A DNA stretch of 5,979 nt from Acidobacteriaceae bacterium (GCA_030040395.1 JASHTU010000151.1:1-5979); one strand, 5' to 3'; shown: positions 1-5,580, counted from the stretch's first letter. The notes: generated from the letters alone by a model not told the origin. Numbers and translations: made by a program.

Positions 1-2
1 AG

Positions 3-632
3 TTGGTTCACGAAGGCCTGCTTTATCGCGACATTGTCGATTCTCTACGCCGCGTCGCCATTGGCTACCTGGCTGCGCTGGGTCTCGGCATCCCGCTTGG
101 TCTGCTGTTCGGGTGGTACCCGGCGCTGAACCAGGTTGTGAATCCTGTGGTTCAGATTATTCGCCCCATCAGCCCGATCGCGTGGATTCCGGTGGCAATT
201 CTCTTCTTCGGCGTGGGCGACGATGCTGCAATCTTCCTCGTCTTTCTGGGGGCATTCTTTCCGATCGTGGTGAGCTGCGTAGACTCGGTTGCGAACGTGC
301 CGCTCATCTACCGGCGCGCCGGGAGCAACTTCGGGCTCACTGCGCCGCATCTTCTGGCCCGGGTTGTGTTTCCCGCGGCGCTGCCCCAAATCCTGGTGGG
401 GCTGCGCATTGCGCTTGGCATTGGGTGGCTGGTTGTAGTTGCCGGTGAAATGATCGCCGTAGACTCGGGATTAGGTTTTCTCATCATCGATTCGCGCAAC
501 TCGGGCAAGCGTTACGACCTGGTAGTCGGAGCCATGCTCCTGATCGGTGTGATCGGCCTGATCCTGGATGTGCTATTCCGCCGACTCGAAACCATCAAGC
601 CCGTTCGCTGGGGGTTCCGCGATGAATCTTAA
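3..632 (+). CDS. ABC transporter permease, NitT/TauT (SsuC/TauC-like) family, 5' end missing
   Basis: Inner-membrane permease subunit of an importer of the nitrate/taurine/sulfonate class (BPD_transp_1 fold). The 209 visible residues contain hydrophobic segments at about 19-38, 58-71, 74-93, 131-150 and 175-192. The segment RPISPIAWIPVAILFFGVGD (54-73) is a hallmark of SsuC/TauC-type permeases. The cytoplasmic ATPase-docking (EAA) loop lies at about 103-129, with its conserved Gly at 111 and a PAALP end (124-128); the usual EAA residues themselves are changed (RRAGSNFG). Family members are about 250-280 residues, so some 50 N-terminal residues lie left of the window, and the TTG at position 3 is probably not the true start. 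The stop TAA (630-632) overlaps the start of the substrate-binding protein gene by 11 bp, indicating translational coupling. No ATPase gene is visible; it is presumably upstream. Family assignment is firm; the substrate is not shown. Confidence 0.93.
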   Translation: MVHEGLLYRDIVDSLRRVAIGYLAALGLGIPLGLLFGWYPALNQVVNPVVQIIRPISPIAWIPVAILFFGVGDDAAIFLVFLGAFFPIVVSCVDSVANVPLIYRRAGSNFGLTAPHLLARVVFPAALPQILVGLRIALGIGWLVVVAGEMIAVDSGLGFLIIDSRNSGKRYDLVVGAMLLIGVIGLILDVLFRRLETIKPVRWGFRDES

Positions 633-1713
633 CAGCATCGTCCGCGTGCGGACCTGGAGTCTCAGCAAGAAGATCGTTGCCGGGGCCATCGTGTGGCTGG
701 TTGCCGTCTCCGGCCTCCATGGCTGGCTGAACGTCAACTGGACAGCGGTGCTCAACGGTTACCTTCCGGCCGCAAAACGGAAAATCTTCGTCGGTTATAT
801 TCCCGTGACCTGCCAGCTCACCTGTCCAGTCACCGATTACATCTCCAAATACTCGGAAAGCGGGGAGATGTTTCTGCCGCGCATGTTCCAGGGATTTCCC
901 GAACTGAAGGAAGCGCTCATCGCTAACAAAATTCAGGCCGCGTTCATTGTGGCTCCCATGGCCGTCGCGCTCGCAGCGCAGGGCGTGCCCATTAAGGTGA
1001 TCTACCTGGGCCATCGCAACGGAAGCGCCGTGGTAGTGCGGCGGGACGGGCCGATCGTAAACTTCGGCCAGCTTAGCGGCAAGACAATTGCCATACCCAG
1101 CCGATTCTCCGACGAGCGGCTGCTCCTGTTTCGAGCGATGCAGGCGTACGGCATGAAGCCGGACTCCCTGAAGATGGTGGAGATGGCTCCGCCCGATGTC
1201 TCCGGCGCCCTCGAGGCCGGAGCCATCGACGCTTTCGTGATGGGCGAACCCTTCCCCTCGCAGGCGGAAATGGGAGGTTACGGCCGCATTCTGTTTTACG
1301 CAGACAAATACTGGCCCAACTATATGTCTTGCATCCTGGTGGCCCGGGAAGACCTTATTCAGAATCGTCCGAAAGTCGTCCAGGTGCTGGTAGACGGCAT
1401 CGCGCGCTCGGGGCTTTGGCTCGACCAGAGCCGGCCCCACCGCGTCGACGCCGCCGATTTCGTAGGACTTTACTACTACCACCAGAAGCCGGAGTTGCTG
1501 CGCTGGGCGCTGACCAAACCGATGTCGCGCATTCGCTATAACCTGCTGGAGCCGCAGAAGGACGACTTTGATGAGGTGCGCGATCTGATGATGCAGACAG
1601 GGTTGCTCAAAGAGAAAATTCCGTTCAGCGCCTATACTGACCTGCAGTTTGCCGACCACGCGACCATTGAAACTTCGTGGAAATACGAACCGGGTGACGC
1701 CATCGCCAAATAA
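622..1713 (+). CDS. ABC transporter substrate-binding protein, NrtA/TauA-like (NMT1 family), with three cysteines
   Basis: Extracytoplasmic binding protein (363 aa) that should deliver substrate to the permease encoded just upstream. The start chosen is ATG 622, preceded by GGGGG (610-614) at 7-nt spacing; it gives a basic N-terminus and a hydrophobic segment at 18-36 (signal or uncleaved anchor; no lipobox). The upstream ATG at 568 would overlap the permease by 65 bp and spoil the signal region. Family-like features: the first strand VGYIPVT (57-63), the variable ligand loops, a KTIAIPSRFSDERLLL stretch typical of the second lobe, and the cross-over segment around GEPFPSQAEMGGYG. Unusually, the first ligand loop reads VTCQLTCPVTDY, placing C64 and C68 where NrtA-like proteins contact ligand. 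The only other cysteine is C237 (YMSCILV), on the strand returning to lobe 1. Two or three thiols near one cleft suggest a soft-metal or thiol ligand; this is inference. Fold assignment is strong, substrate unknown. Confidence 0.9.
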   Translation: MNLNSIVRVRTWSLSKKIVAGAIVWLVAVSGLHGWLNVNWTAVLNGYLPAAKRKIFVGYIPVTCQLTCPVTDYISKYSESGEMFLPRMFQGFPELKEALIANKIQAAFIVAPMAVALAAQGVPIKVIYLGHRNGSAVVVRRDGPIVNFGQLSGKTIAIPSRFSDERLLLFRAMQAYGMKPDSLKMVEMAPPDVSGALEAGAIDAFVMGEPFPSQAEMGGYGRILFYADKYWPNYMSCILVAREDLIQNRPKVVQVLVDGIARSGLWLDQSRPHRVDAADFVGLYYYHQKPELLRWALTKPMSRIRYNLLEPQKDDFDEVRDLMMQTGLLKEKIPFSAYTDLQFADHATIETSWKYEPGDAIAK

Positions 1714-1727
1714 TCTCATGCATTCCC

Positions 1728-1734
1728 AGGAGAG
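1728..1734 (+). promoter_or_regulatory. Strong ribosome binding site of the HMA protein gene
   Basis: AGGAGAG matches the anti-Shine-Dalgarno almost completely and ends 6 nt before ATG 1741. It is the best ribosome binding site in the window, suggesting that the small HMA protein is made in higher amounts than its neighbours. Confidence 0.75.
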
Positions 1735-1740
1735 TCTGCT

Positions 1741-2079
1741 ATGATTCGCCGGCAATTCCTCAAACTCGCAACTCTCACCGGCGCCACGGGCGTTGCGTCG
1801 TTCGGCGCGATTGAAGCGCTGCGCACCGATTCGGCGTCCAGCGCCGTGGACCCGAAAGATATCAAGACTGTCACCTGGCGCGTCCGCGGATTCACCTGCG
1901 TGACCTGCGCCGTCGGGCTCGAAACGCTGCTTCGCCGGGAGAAGGGAGTCATTGCCGCTGACGCCACTTATCCGCAGGGGATGGTCACGATTCAATACCA
2001 TCCAGGCATTGTGAACGAAGCTGCGCTTCGCTCGACGATTGCGGAACTCGGCTTTACGGCTGATTCCGCAAAAAGCTGA
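1741..2079 (+). CDS. Tat-exported heavy-metal-associated (HMA, MerP-like) domain protein
   Basis: Small protein (112 aa) with two parts. Residues 1-35 form a twin-arginine signal: MIRRQFLKL carries the RRxFLK motif, followed by a mildly hydrophobic stretch and a plausible cleavage site after SSA (A35). Residues about 42-108 form a heavy-metal-associated domain with the metal-binding loop GFTCVTC (C53, C56), close to the canonical GMTCxxC of MerP, CopZ and Atx1, and with the usual ferredoxin-like pattern (VTWRVRGF, ethanolic helix region VGLETLLRREKGV, MVTIQYHP, LRSTIAELGF). Family members bind Cu(I), Hg(II) or similar thiophilic ions between the two cysteines. It starts 27 bp after the binding-protein gene, so co-transcription is likely. 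Tat export means it folds, perhaps with metal or cofactor loaded, before leaving the cytoplasm. A role as periplasmic metal carrier for the adjoining ABC system is inferred; which metal is unknown. Confidence 0.9.
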   Translation: MIRRQFLKLATLTGATGVASFGAIEALRTDSASSAVDPKDIKTVTWRVRGFTCVTCAVGLETLLRREKGVIAADATYPQGMVTIQYHPGIVNEAALRSTIAELGFTADSAKS

Positions 2080-2192
2080 ACCGGCGCGCGAAGGGTTTTT
2101 CGATTACGGGCCCTTGCCGCAGCCGCTGCCAAGAACGCGCACTCATAGACTCTTTTCCGGGGGCTGCAGTTCACCTCGAACCAATTTGCCCC

Positions 2193-2198
2193 TAAGGA
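2193..2198 (+). promoter_or_regulatory. Ribosome binding site of the DUF169 gene
   Basis: TAAGGA lies 9 nt before ATG 2208 and supports that start. The 128-bp spacer it sits in (2080-2207) shows no convincing terminator and no good promoter, so read-through from the genes to the left is possible but not shown. Confidence 0.6.
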
Positions 2199-2207
2199 AT
2201 ACATCCC

Positions 2208-2972
2208 ATGGATCAGTCTTACTCCCACCTTGCAGAGACGCTCTCAAACAGCCTGCGGCTTGAGCAACCCCCTGTAGCGGTCTGCTTCCCCGACTCAGTT
2301 CCGGCCTCGGCGTCCCTGCACACTGGCACTGCGCCCGCGGGATGCAGATTCTGGCGCGACGCGAAAACTGCTTCATTCGCCACCTCGCCAACCGACCATG
2401 CCCTTTGCGCGGTCGGTAGCTACACCCACAACCTGGAAATGTCGGTGGCGCAGCAGACCGATCTCGAGGATTGTCTCGGTGTATTCGGCAACCTTGGATA
2501 CGTCACGGCTGAAGATTTGGCCCTGATTCCAGTCCTCGGCCGGCGGCCAAAATACGTCGTTTATGCTCCGCTGGCGCAATCGCCGCTTCCTCCCGAGGTC
2601 GTCCTTCTGTTCGGCGACGCCAGCCAGGCTCTGATCGTCAGCGAAGCAGTGCAGCAGGTGGAGCACCGGAACCCTCCCGCACTGGGACGTCCCGCCTGCG
2701 CGGTGATTCCGCAGGTGGCCAACACGGGGATGGCGGCGCTTAGCCTCGGCTGCTGCGGGGCTCGCGCATATATTGACGCGTTCACCTCCAACCTCGTTCT
2801 TTGCGCCCTGCCGGGAGCCAACCTTACTGCTTATGTGGAGCGCATTGCCGCACTGGCCAACGCCAACTCCATCCTGTCCCAGTTCCATCAGCGGCGCAGC
2901 CAAGACGTCGCCGCCGGAGCCAAGCCAACCGTGAAGGAGTCACTCGCCGCCATGGGATCGGCCACGGACTGA
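2208..2972 (+). CDS. DUF169 (COG2043) family protein
   Basis: Cytoplasmic-looking protein (254 aa, no signal peptide or membrane segment) of the DUF169 family, whose function is not established. Family signatures visible: an N-terminal LRLEQPPVAV segment (16-25), the cysteine motif GCRFWRDA (45-52), DHALCAVGSYTHNLEM (63-78), a central LG..PKYVVYAPL strand, and the late motif CAVIPQVANTGMAALSLGCCGARAY (164-188). Length agrees with the family. Cysteines fall at 26, 46, 67, 164, 182, 183 and 199; several lie in the conserved motifs, which would suit a metal or cluster site, though that is inference. The start is ATG 2208 with TAAGGA upstream. The gene follows the ABC permease, binding protein and HMA gene on the same strand after a 128-bp gap and may belong to the same unit. 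The family call is confident; the biochemical role is unknown. Confidence 0.88.
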   Translation: MDQSYSHLAETLSNSLRLEQPPVAVCFPDSVPASASLHTGTAPAGCRFWRDAKTASFATSPTDHALCAVGSYTHNLEMSVAQQTDLEDCLGVFGNLGYVTAEDLALIPVLGRRPKYVVYAPLAQSPLPPEVVLLFGDASQALIVSEAVQQVEHRNPPALGRPACAVIPQVANTGMAALSLGCCGARAYIDAFTSNLVLCALPGANLTAYVERIAALANANSILSQFHQRRSQDVAAGAKPTVKESLAAMGSATD

Positions 2973-3032
2973 ATTGGCCCGTCAGTATGCACCCGGAAGT
3001 TTCGCTAGCAGTGACCATGTACTTTTCAGTTA

Positions 3033-3049
3033 CCCTCCCCCCTACCCCC
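3033..3049 (-). other. C-rich tract; G-runs on the minus strand
   Basis: The + strand has runs of 3, 6 and 5 C separated by T and TA. The minus strand is therefore GGGGG-TA-GGGGGG-A-GGG, borderline for G-quadruplex formation because it has only three separate runs unless the central one is split. It marks the left edge of the unusual spacer, about 60 bp after the DUF169 stop. Confidence 0.5.
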
Positions 3050-3059
3050 TATCTCTTTT

Positions 3060-3165
3060 GAGGTTAAGTGGTTTGTTTGCAATCACTTGTACTAATTAGT
3101 ACTGGGTCTAAATTCTTGATAATAAAGGGGTTAGATCATAAAATCTTCAATCATAAGGACTTACG
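3060..3165. other. AT-rich island
   Basis: Composition drops sharply here: positions 3101-3160 hold 19 G/C in 60 bases (32%), while flanking genes are clearly GC-rich. It contains the palindrome at 3089-3102 and repeated ATCATA words (3125-3130 and 3150-3155). No convincing -35/-10 pair could be set. It could be a promoter/regulator area, a protein-bending site, or part of a dispersed intergenic repeat. Confidence 0.55.
3089..3102. repeat. Perfect 14-bp palindrome (possible operator)
   Basis: GTACTAATTAGTAC reads identically on both strands with no spacer. Continuous palindromes of this length are typical of dimeric-regulator binding sites. No adjacent gene start makes a target obvious: the nearest downstream gene begins more than 1.1 kb away. 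It could also be only part of an AT-rich repeat. Confidence 0.45.
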
Positions 3166-3180
3166 TCCCATTTTGGTGCG

Positions 3181-3238
3181 TTTTGCCCCGCTTTCGGTGC
3201 AGCGCCAGATTGAGCCTAGCTGCAAAGCAGGGGCAAAA
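3181..3238. repeat. Strong imperfect hairpin (19 paired bases)
   Basis: TTTTGCCCC (3181-3189) pairs perfectly with GGGGCAAAA (3230-3238). The stem continues as GCTTT (3190-3194) with AAAGC (3224-3228), past one bulged A at 3229. It then continues as GCAGC (3199-3203) with GCTGC (3219-3223), past a 4-nt bulge. The loop is 15 nt. No T-run follows on the + strand (AGCAGG), so it is a poor intrinsic terminator. A smaller hairpin, GGAC-TTAC-GTCC (3157-3168), lies just before it. Confidence 0.6.
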
Positions 3239-3272
3239 AGCAGGCGGCCCGGGATGGCGGCCATGACCCGAC

Positions 3273-3416
3273 ATAGTACCGCGACCCCGTAGTTTCGTGG
3301 TTTCCAGGTCCCAAAATCGGGATCTCCGCCCCAGCGAGCAAAGATCGCTGGCCGGGAACCCCGGGGCACCCAAGTTCATTGGGAGTAACTACAGAATCAC
3401 CAAGCCGCGGTACTAT
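3273..3416. repeat. Multibranched inverted-repeat element (candidate structured RNA or REP-like repeat)
   Basis: An 11-bp perfect outer inverted repeat, ATAGTACCGCG (3273-3283) with CGCGGTACTAT (3406-3416), encloses nested pairings in consistent order. GTAGTT (3289-3294) pairs with AACTAC (3387-3392). Inside it, GGTTTCC (3299-3305) pairs with GGGAACC (3354-3360; one G-U), capped by CCAGCGA/TCGCTGG (3331-3337/3345-3351). A side hairpin CCCAA-GTTCA-TTGGG (3369-3383) completes a branched fold of about 144 nt. All helices are compatible with one secondary structure. I do not recognise it as a known RNA family. Strand is undetermined because DNA inverted repeats fold on both strands. Confidence 0.5.
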
Positions 3417-3542
3417 CCACCGCTCCCGAGCCGGTACGTCTTCCGAAGAGGGGTCACCCAATTCTGCTACCTAAATCCATTCTAGCGATTTGGCGGAAAT
3501 AACCGGCAAGGTGGGGAAGAAAAATAATCTGTTTGGAATCAA

Positions 3543-3575
3543 GGGGATGGGTATGGGTGCGGGAGTGCGGAGGGG
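3543..3575 (+). other. Canonical G-quadruplex motif
   Basis: G-runs on the + strand at 3543-3546 (4), 3549-3551 (3), 3555-3557 (3) and 3561-3563 (3) are joined by loops AT, TAT and TGC; a fifth run of four lies at 3572-3575. This fits the G3+N1-7 pattern with short loops, which favours stable folding. Whether it acts on transcription or is a by-product of composition cannot be told. Confidence 0.6.
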
Positions 3576-3724
3576 TTGACAGCGAAACGGTCGCGGCGCT
3601 GATGACGGTGTTGCTCCACTGCCTGGCGCGTGCCCTCTTGCGGACGGGGACCGCTGTCACTGCCCAAAGTGCGGCCCATCGGCGAAAATACAACTCGATG
3701 GCAGATCGGCTGAGATTCCCGTGC

Positions 3725-4037
3725 CTAGGGTGTATCGACATATACGAGCGGGCAGCGACGGGAGCCATTTTTTCTCAGATCAAGGAGAGAGGAGCGACTC
3801 ATACCGGGCGTCTGCTAGCGACGATCGACACAGAGATGAGGAAAAATGGCCCCGTCCCTCCGACTTCCACCCCATCCCGCAAATGCACGGGATGGGGACC
3901 CCGGGGTTGCGGCGCAAATTGGGCCATACTTCGTTGTCGGCCTCGACCTTGGGGCCGCCAAAGCCTTCGGCCTCCGCCTCGTCTGGCCCAATTTTCGCTC
4001 GCAACGCTGCCCACCCGTATATGTCGATACACCCTAG
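3725..4037. repeat. 313-bp foldback element with 33-bp inverted ends
   Basis: The left arm (3725-3757) and right arm (4005-4037) are inverted copies over 33 bp with only two mismatches; the outermost 22 bp are perfect (ends CTAGGG...). Nested inside are three further inverted repeats. The first is GCCATTTTTTCTC (3764-3776) with GAGGAAAAATGGC (3838-3850), one G-T mismatch. The second is CCCCATCCCG (3870-3879) with CGGGATGGGG (3888-3897), perfect 10 bp, 8-nt loop. The third is the 3907-3926 arm with 3984-4004, including AAATTGGGCC/GGCCCAATTT. No transposase is encoded and no direct target duplication is evident at the edges. It resembles a MITE-like or foldback element, or a large structured RNA. 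Confidence 0.6.
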
Positions 4038-4147
4038 AGCACTTCTGCTTCACATGTAGGCCTTGCAATTTCAATCGAAGGTGGCGATTGTTTGAGAAAT
4101 CGCCACTGGACTTTCCGGCTCCGGTCGACAGCAGAAGGAGAAGTGCT
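4038..4147. repeat. Hairpin pair abutting the foldback element
   Basis: AGCACTTCT (4038-4046) pairs with AGAAGTGCT (4139-4147), 9 bp perfect, starting at the base next to the foldback element. Between them, GTGGCGATT (4081-4089) and AATCGCCAC (4098-4106) form a perfect 9-bp stem with an 8-nt loop. Together they look like a two-helix unit ending about 70 bp before the start of the secreted-protein gene, so part of it may be in that gene's 5' leader. Confidence 0.5.
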
Positions 4148-4219
4148 GTAAGGCTGTGCGCGGGCCTGTCGTCAGGCTTATTGCGCAACCAGAGATCCTG
4201 TATAGCGTTGGGGACCGCG

Positions 4220-5578
4220 GTGGCTAGGGACCCCGGACTTAAACGTGCGGCTCTGAGATACGCCTTCGCTGTTTTGGCTATAGCCGGCCTGCTATCGCTC
4301 ACAATGACCCATGCGCCCGCGCAGGGAGTCCCCAAGCTCGGTCCCGATCGACCCTATCCGCTCAGGCCGCGCCCACTTCCCACCCGGTTCCCCCTTAAGC
4401 CCACGCTGCCGCCGTCGGTTTCGATCCCGCTGGACACGCTCAACTTTGCCGCACCCGGCCTGCTCTATCTGGGTGAGCGCGAGAACTTCGCATCGCTCGA
4501 TTTCATCGGCGAAGACCGCCTCCTGTTCACCTTCCGCATCCCCGCCCTGCTCCACCGTGACGCTTCCGGCGGCGAAGAACGCAAAATTCGCGCCGTGGTG
4601 CTGGGCTTGCCGGCGGGCACTATCCAGACCGAAACCGACTGGATCGTCCACGACCGCACGCGCTACCTGTGGATGCTCCGCGACGGCCATTTCCTGTTTC
4701 GAGACCGCGAAAACTTGTACGAAGGCGATCCTTCCCTGGCCTTGAAGTCTTTGTTGCGATTCCCCGGACCGCTGCTCTCCATCGAACTCGACCCCACGGA
4801 GCAATATCTGGTCACCAATTCCTACGAACCCATCCAAACCACAAAGCCGACCCAGCCCGGCGATACCTCCAACCCGTCCGCGCCGCCGTCTTCCAGCGAC
4901 GATTCCGGCGATGCCGAAACTTCCAGCAGGCCTGATTTTGTCATTCGCATCCTGCACTTGAATTCCGGCAAAGCGATGCTGGTGAGCCGCCTGCACATGG
5001 CCATCTATGTTCCCATCGCCGCCGACGGTTACCTTGAAACGTTGCGCGGCAGGGCCGGCGAGTGGGATTTCAATCTGGATTACTTCACCGGCGGCAGCCA
5101 TGTCTTGGGCAGTGTGCTTTCAAGCTGCGCGCCCATTTCCGAATTCATTTCTCCTGACGAACTGCTCGCCACCACCTGCTCCGAAAATGGCGACGACGTG
5201 CTCGTCGCGATGAACAGCGGCGGCCGCGAGCTGTGGGCCGATCTGACCTCAGAACACTCGGTTTGGCCGATCGTGACGCGCGCCGCCAACGGGCTTCGCA
5301 TCGCGCGCGAGACCCTCGAGGTTTCCCACCCCATCAACGCCTTCGCGCCCCTCGGCGACAACGACATCAAGGGCCAGTTGGTCCGCGTCTTCGACGCCGC
5401 CAGCGGCAACATGGTCTTCGAGTCTCCCGCCAGCCCCATTCTGGATGGCGGCGGAAATATGACCCTGTCGCCCTCGGGGCGCCGCTTGGCTGTCGTGAAC
5501 GCCGGAGCCATTCAGGTCTTCGATCTGCCGGCGCCGCCCCCGTTGCCGGGCCCGGCCGCAAACCATTCTGCACGCTGA
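4220..5578 (+). CDS. Secreted beta-propeller-like hypothetical protein
   Basis: Unrecognised exported protein of 452 aa when started at GTG 4220. That start is preceded by GGGGA (4210-4214) and gives an ideal Sec signal peptide: a basic N-region (residues 1-13, K8, R9, R13), a hydrophobic core FAVLAIAGLLSLTM (16-29) and cleavage after APA (34). ATG 4304 would delete the signal. The mature part begins with a Pro-rich segment (PYPLRPRPLPTRFPLKP) and then shows repeated strand pairs such as ASLDFIGEDRLLFTFRI, LLSIELDPTEQYLVTNS and MTLSPSGRRLAVVNAGAIQVFDL (about 414-436). These are typical of WD40/YVTN-like propeller blades. A Ser/Pro/Asp-rich low-complexity linker occupies about 208-237. The frame stays open upstream to 3533, but that part runs through inverted repeats and lacks protein character, so it is excluded. 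It ends 2 bp from the convergent dehydrogenase gene. Function unknown. Confidence 0.75.
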   Translation: MARDPGLKRAALRYAFAVLAIAGLLSLTMTHAPAQGVPKLGPDRPYPLRPRPLPTRFPLKPTLPPSVSIPLDTLNFAAPGLLYLGERENFASLDFIGEDRLLFTFRIPALLHRDASGGEERKIRAVVLGLPAGTIQTETDWIVHDRTRYLWMLRDGHFLFRDRENLYEGDPSLALKSLLRFPGPLLSIELDPTEQYLVTNSYEPIQTTKPTQPGDTSNPSAPPSSSDDSGDAETSSRPDFVIRILHLNSGKAMLVSRLHMAIYVPIAADGYLETLRGRAGEWDFNLDYFTGGSHVLGSVLSSCAPISEFISPDELLATTCSENGDDVLVAMNSGGRELWADLTSEHSVWPIVTRAANGLRIARETLEVSHPINAFAPLGDNDIKGQLVRVFDAASGNMVFESPASPILDGGGNMTLSPSGRRLAVVNAGAIQVFDLPAPPPLPGPAANHSAR

Positions 5579-5580
5579 CG

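Larger units (their letters stand above)
2973..4219. other. Long non-coding, structure-rich intergenic region
   Basis: About 1.25 kb between the DUF169 gene and the secreted-protein gene with no convincing coding sequence on either strand. Open frames here translate to Arg-, Trp-, Cys- and Pro-rich strings without domain character, and they run through inverted repeats. In place of genes there are a C-rich tract, an AT-rich island with a perfect palindrome, several strong hairpins, a G-quadruplex motif and a 313-bp foldback element, each listed separately. No rho-independent terminator with a T-run was found after the DUF169 stop, and no tRNA or CRISPR array is visible. Confidence 0.75.

Noticed and set aside
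568..624. An earlier ATG (568) for the substrate-binding protein
   Set aside because: It would overlap the permease gene by 65 bp and add polar residues before the signal segment. ATG 622 has a better ribosome binding site and gives a normal N-terminus.
595..2001. A 468-codon open frame on the minus strand opposite the binding-protein and HMA genes
   Set aside because: It lies wholly antisense to two well-supported genes, and its translation is His-, Arg- and Gly-rich without domain features, as expected for an antisense shadow in GC-rich DNA.
2080..2207. Possible riboswitch or terminator in the gap before the DUF169 gene
   Set aside because: Only short 4-5 bp pairings such as AAGGG/CCCTT were found, with no T-run and no recognisable aptamer motif.
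3576..3581. TTGACA, a perfect -35 promoter hexamer
   Set aside because: No reasonable -10 hexamer lies 16-18 bp downstream (CTGATG at the ideal distance) and no gene follows closely.
3454..3768. A 104-codon minus-strand frame ending in a plausible-looking segment (HLAGYFRQIARMDLG)
   Set aside because: It crosses the G-quadruplex motif and the foldback left arm, has no good start signal and no recognisable domain. It may be a repeat-derived fragment but cannot be supported as a gene.
2973..4219. CRISPR array, tRNA or insertion-sequence transposase in the long spacer
   Set aside because: There are no regularly spaced direct repeats, no cloverleaf with a CCA end or T-loop motif, and no transposase-like protein on either strand.
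3799..4335. A 178-codon minus-strand frame across the foldback element
   Set aside because: Its sequence is dictated by the inverted repeats, and it overlaps the start and signal peptide of the secreted-protein gene; no domain character.
4292..5101. A 269-codon minus-strand frame opposite the secreted-protein gene
   Set aside because: Antisense shadow of a frame with a clear signal peptide and propeller-like repeats; translation is Gly-, Gln- and Arg-rich low-information sequence.
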